From a bacterium (GTDB taxonomy: Bacteria; Planctomycetota; B15-G4; JADJEK01), in NCBI GenBank assembly GCA_030428825.1, contig JAUIEL010000372.1:1-7140 (forward strand): a stretch of DNA of 7,140 bases. Direction: 5' to 3'. The translations under genes were made by a program, and so were the position numbers. The notes beneath the pieces are model-generated. The model was not told the DNA's origin, did not search any database, and saw only the letters and a list, made by a program, of their open reading frames with translations. Positions within the stretch are counted from its first letter, which is position 1. Each line of letters starts with the position of its first letter. This document shows positions 6,943 through 7,140 of this stretch, piece after piece.

Positions 6943-7140
6943 ATGCTCCGCATCCTCGCCGCCCTCGCCCTGCTCCTCCTCGCGCTCCCCGGCTGCGTCG
7001 AGCGGATGATGACGATCTCGACCGTCCCCGAGGGGGCGGACATCTATCTCGACGGGACGCCCGTCGGTCCGGACGAGATCGGTGAGGTCGCCGCGGGCGG
7101 GCCCAACATCATGAAGGGCTACGTGTCGGGCGACGAGAAG
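6943..7140 (+). CDS. PEGA-domain lipoprotein start, cut by the window edge; frame becomes ligase-like
   Basis: Sixty-six codons are visible, open to the window end. Residues 1-17 are a lipoprotein signal peptide ending LALPG before Cys18, the likely lipidated residue; Pro at -2 is less usual. Residues 21-42 read MMTISTVPEGADIYLDGTPVG once Arg21 is left out, matching the start of a PEGA domain, a small envelope-associated beta module typical of planctomycete and myxobacterial lipoproteins. From residue 37 on, the sequence instead resembles the A6 region of acyl-CoA ligases of the ANL superfamily (GEV, then GPNIMKGY, then GDEK). A PEGA protein would be expected to continue with a GRTPVTVPF-like strand. 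The gene may therefore be a chimera or broken. The ribosome site is weak (TTGAG close to the ATG). The lipoprotein N-terminus is fairly secure; the nature of the whole gene is not. Confidence 0.65.
   Translation, partial: MLRILAALALLLLALPGCVERMMTISTVPEGADIYLDGTPVGPDEIGEVAAGGPNIMKGYVSGDEK

Overview
The window is very GC-rich DNA (roughly 70 % G+C by eye) from a bacterium with a complex cell envelope. Several features suggest a planctomycete (Planctomycetota) or a close relative. These are a large exported protein built from carboxypeptidase-regulatory-like beta-sandwich modules, a subtilase with a C-terminal module I associate with secreted planctomycete proteins, a PEGA-type lipoprotein start, and an NrfA with five ordinary CxxCH haem motifs. 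The assignment is an inference from protein style; no ribosomal marker is present.

Layout. (1) 2-2485, plus strand: an 827-residue membrane-anchored or exported protein made of repeated carboxypeptidase-regulatory-like domains. Its true start may lie just left of the window. (2) 2495-4443, minus strand: a compact nrfHA operon. nrfH (tetrahaem quinol dehydrogenase, membrane anchor) overlaps nrfA (pentahaem ammonia-forming nitrite reductase) by the four bases ATGA. The operon converges on gene 1 with a 9-base gap. (3) 4444-4584: a short intergenic region with a hairpin flanked by direct repeats. (4) 4585-6582, minus strand: a secreted subtilisin-family (S8) serine protease with a long, apparently two-unit propeptide. 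(5) 6583-6790: a divergent intergenic region with an inverted repeat near the protease start and a candidate sigma-70-type promoter for the tRNA. (6) 6791-6883, plus strand: tRNA-Ser(GCU), followed by a strong hairpin terminator. (7) 6943 to the window end, plus strand: the start of a PEGA-domain lipoprotein whose reading frame turns into what looks like the A6 region of an acyl-CoA ligase.

How the genes work together. NrfH and NrfA form one machine: NrfH takes electrons from the quinol pool and passes them to NrfA, which reduces nitrite to ammonium outside the cytoplasmic membrane (the last step of dissimilatory nitrate reduction to ammonium, or nitrite detoxification). The other genes show no clear functional link to it or to each other.

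I do not see a previously undescribed multi-gene system here. The most anomalous signal is the in-frame PEGA-to-ligase transition at the right edge, which I read as a probable assembly chimera or a recombination scar. The other points of interest are the CxxCH (rather than CxxCK) active-site haem of NrfA and the non-canonical features of the protease. No gene-free stretch longer than 300 bases exists in the window.
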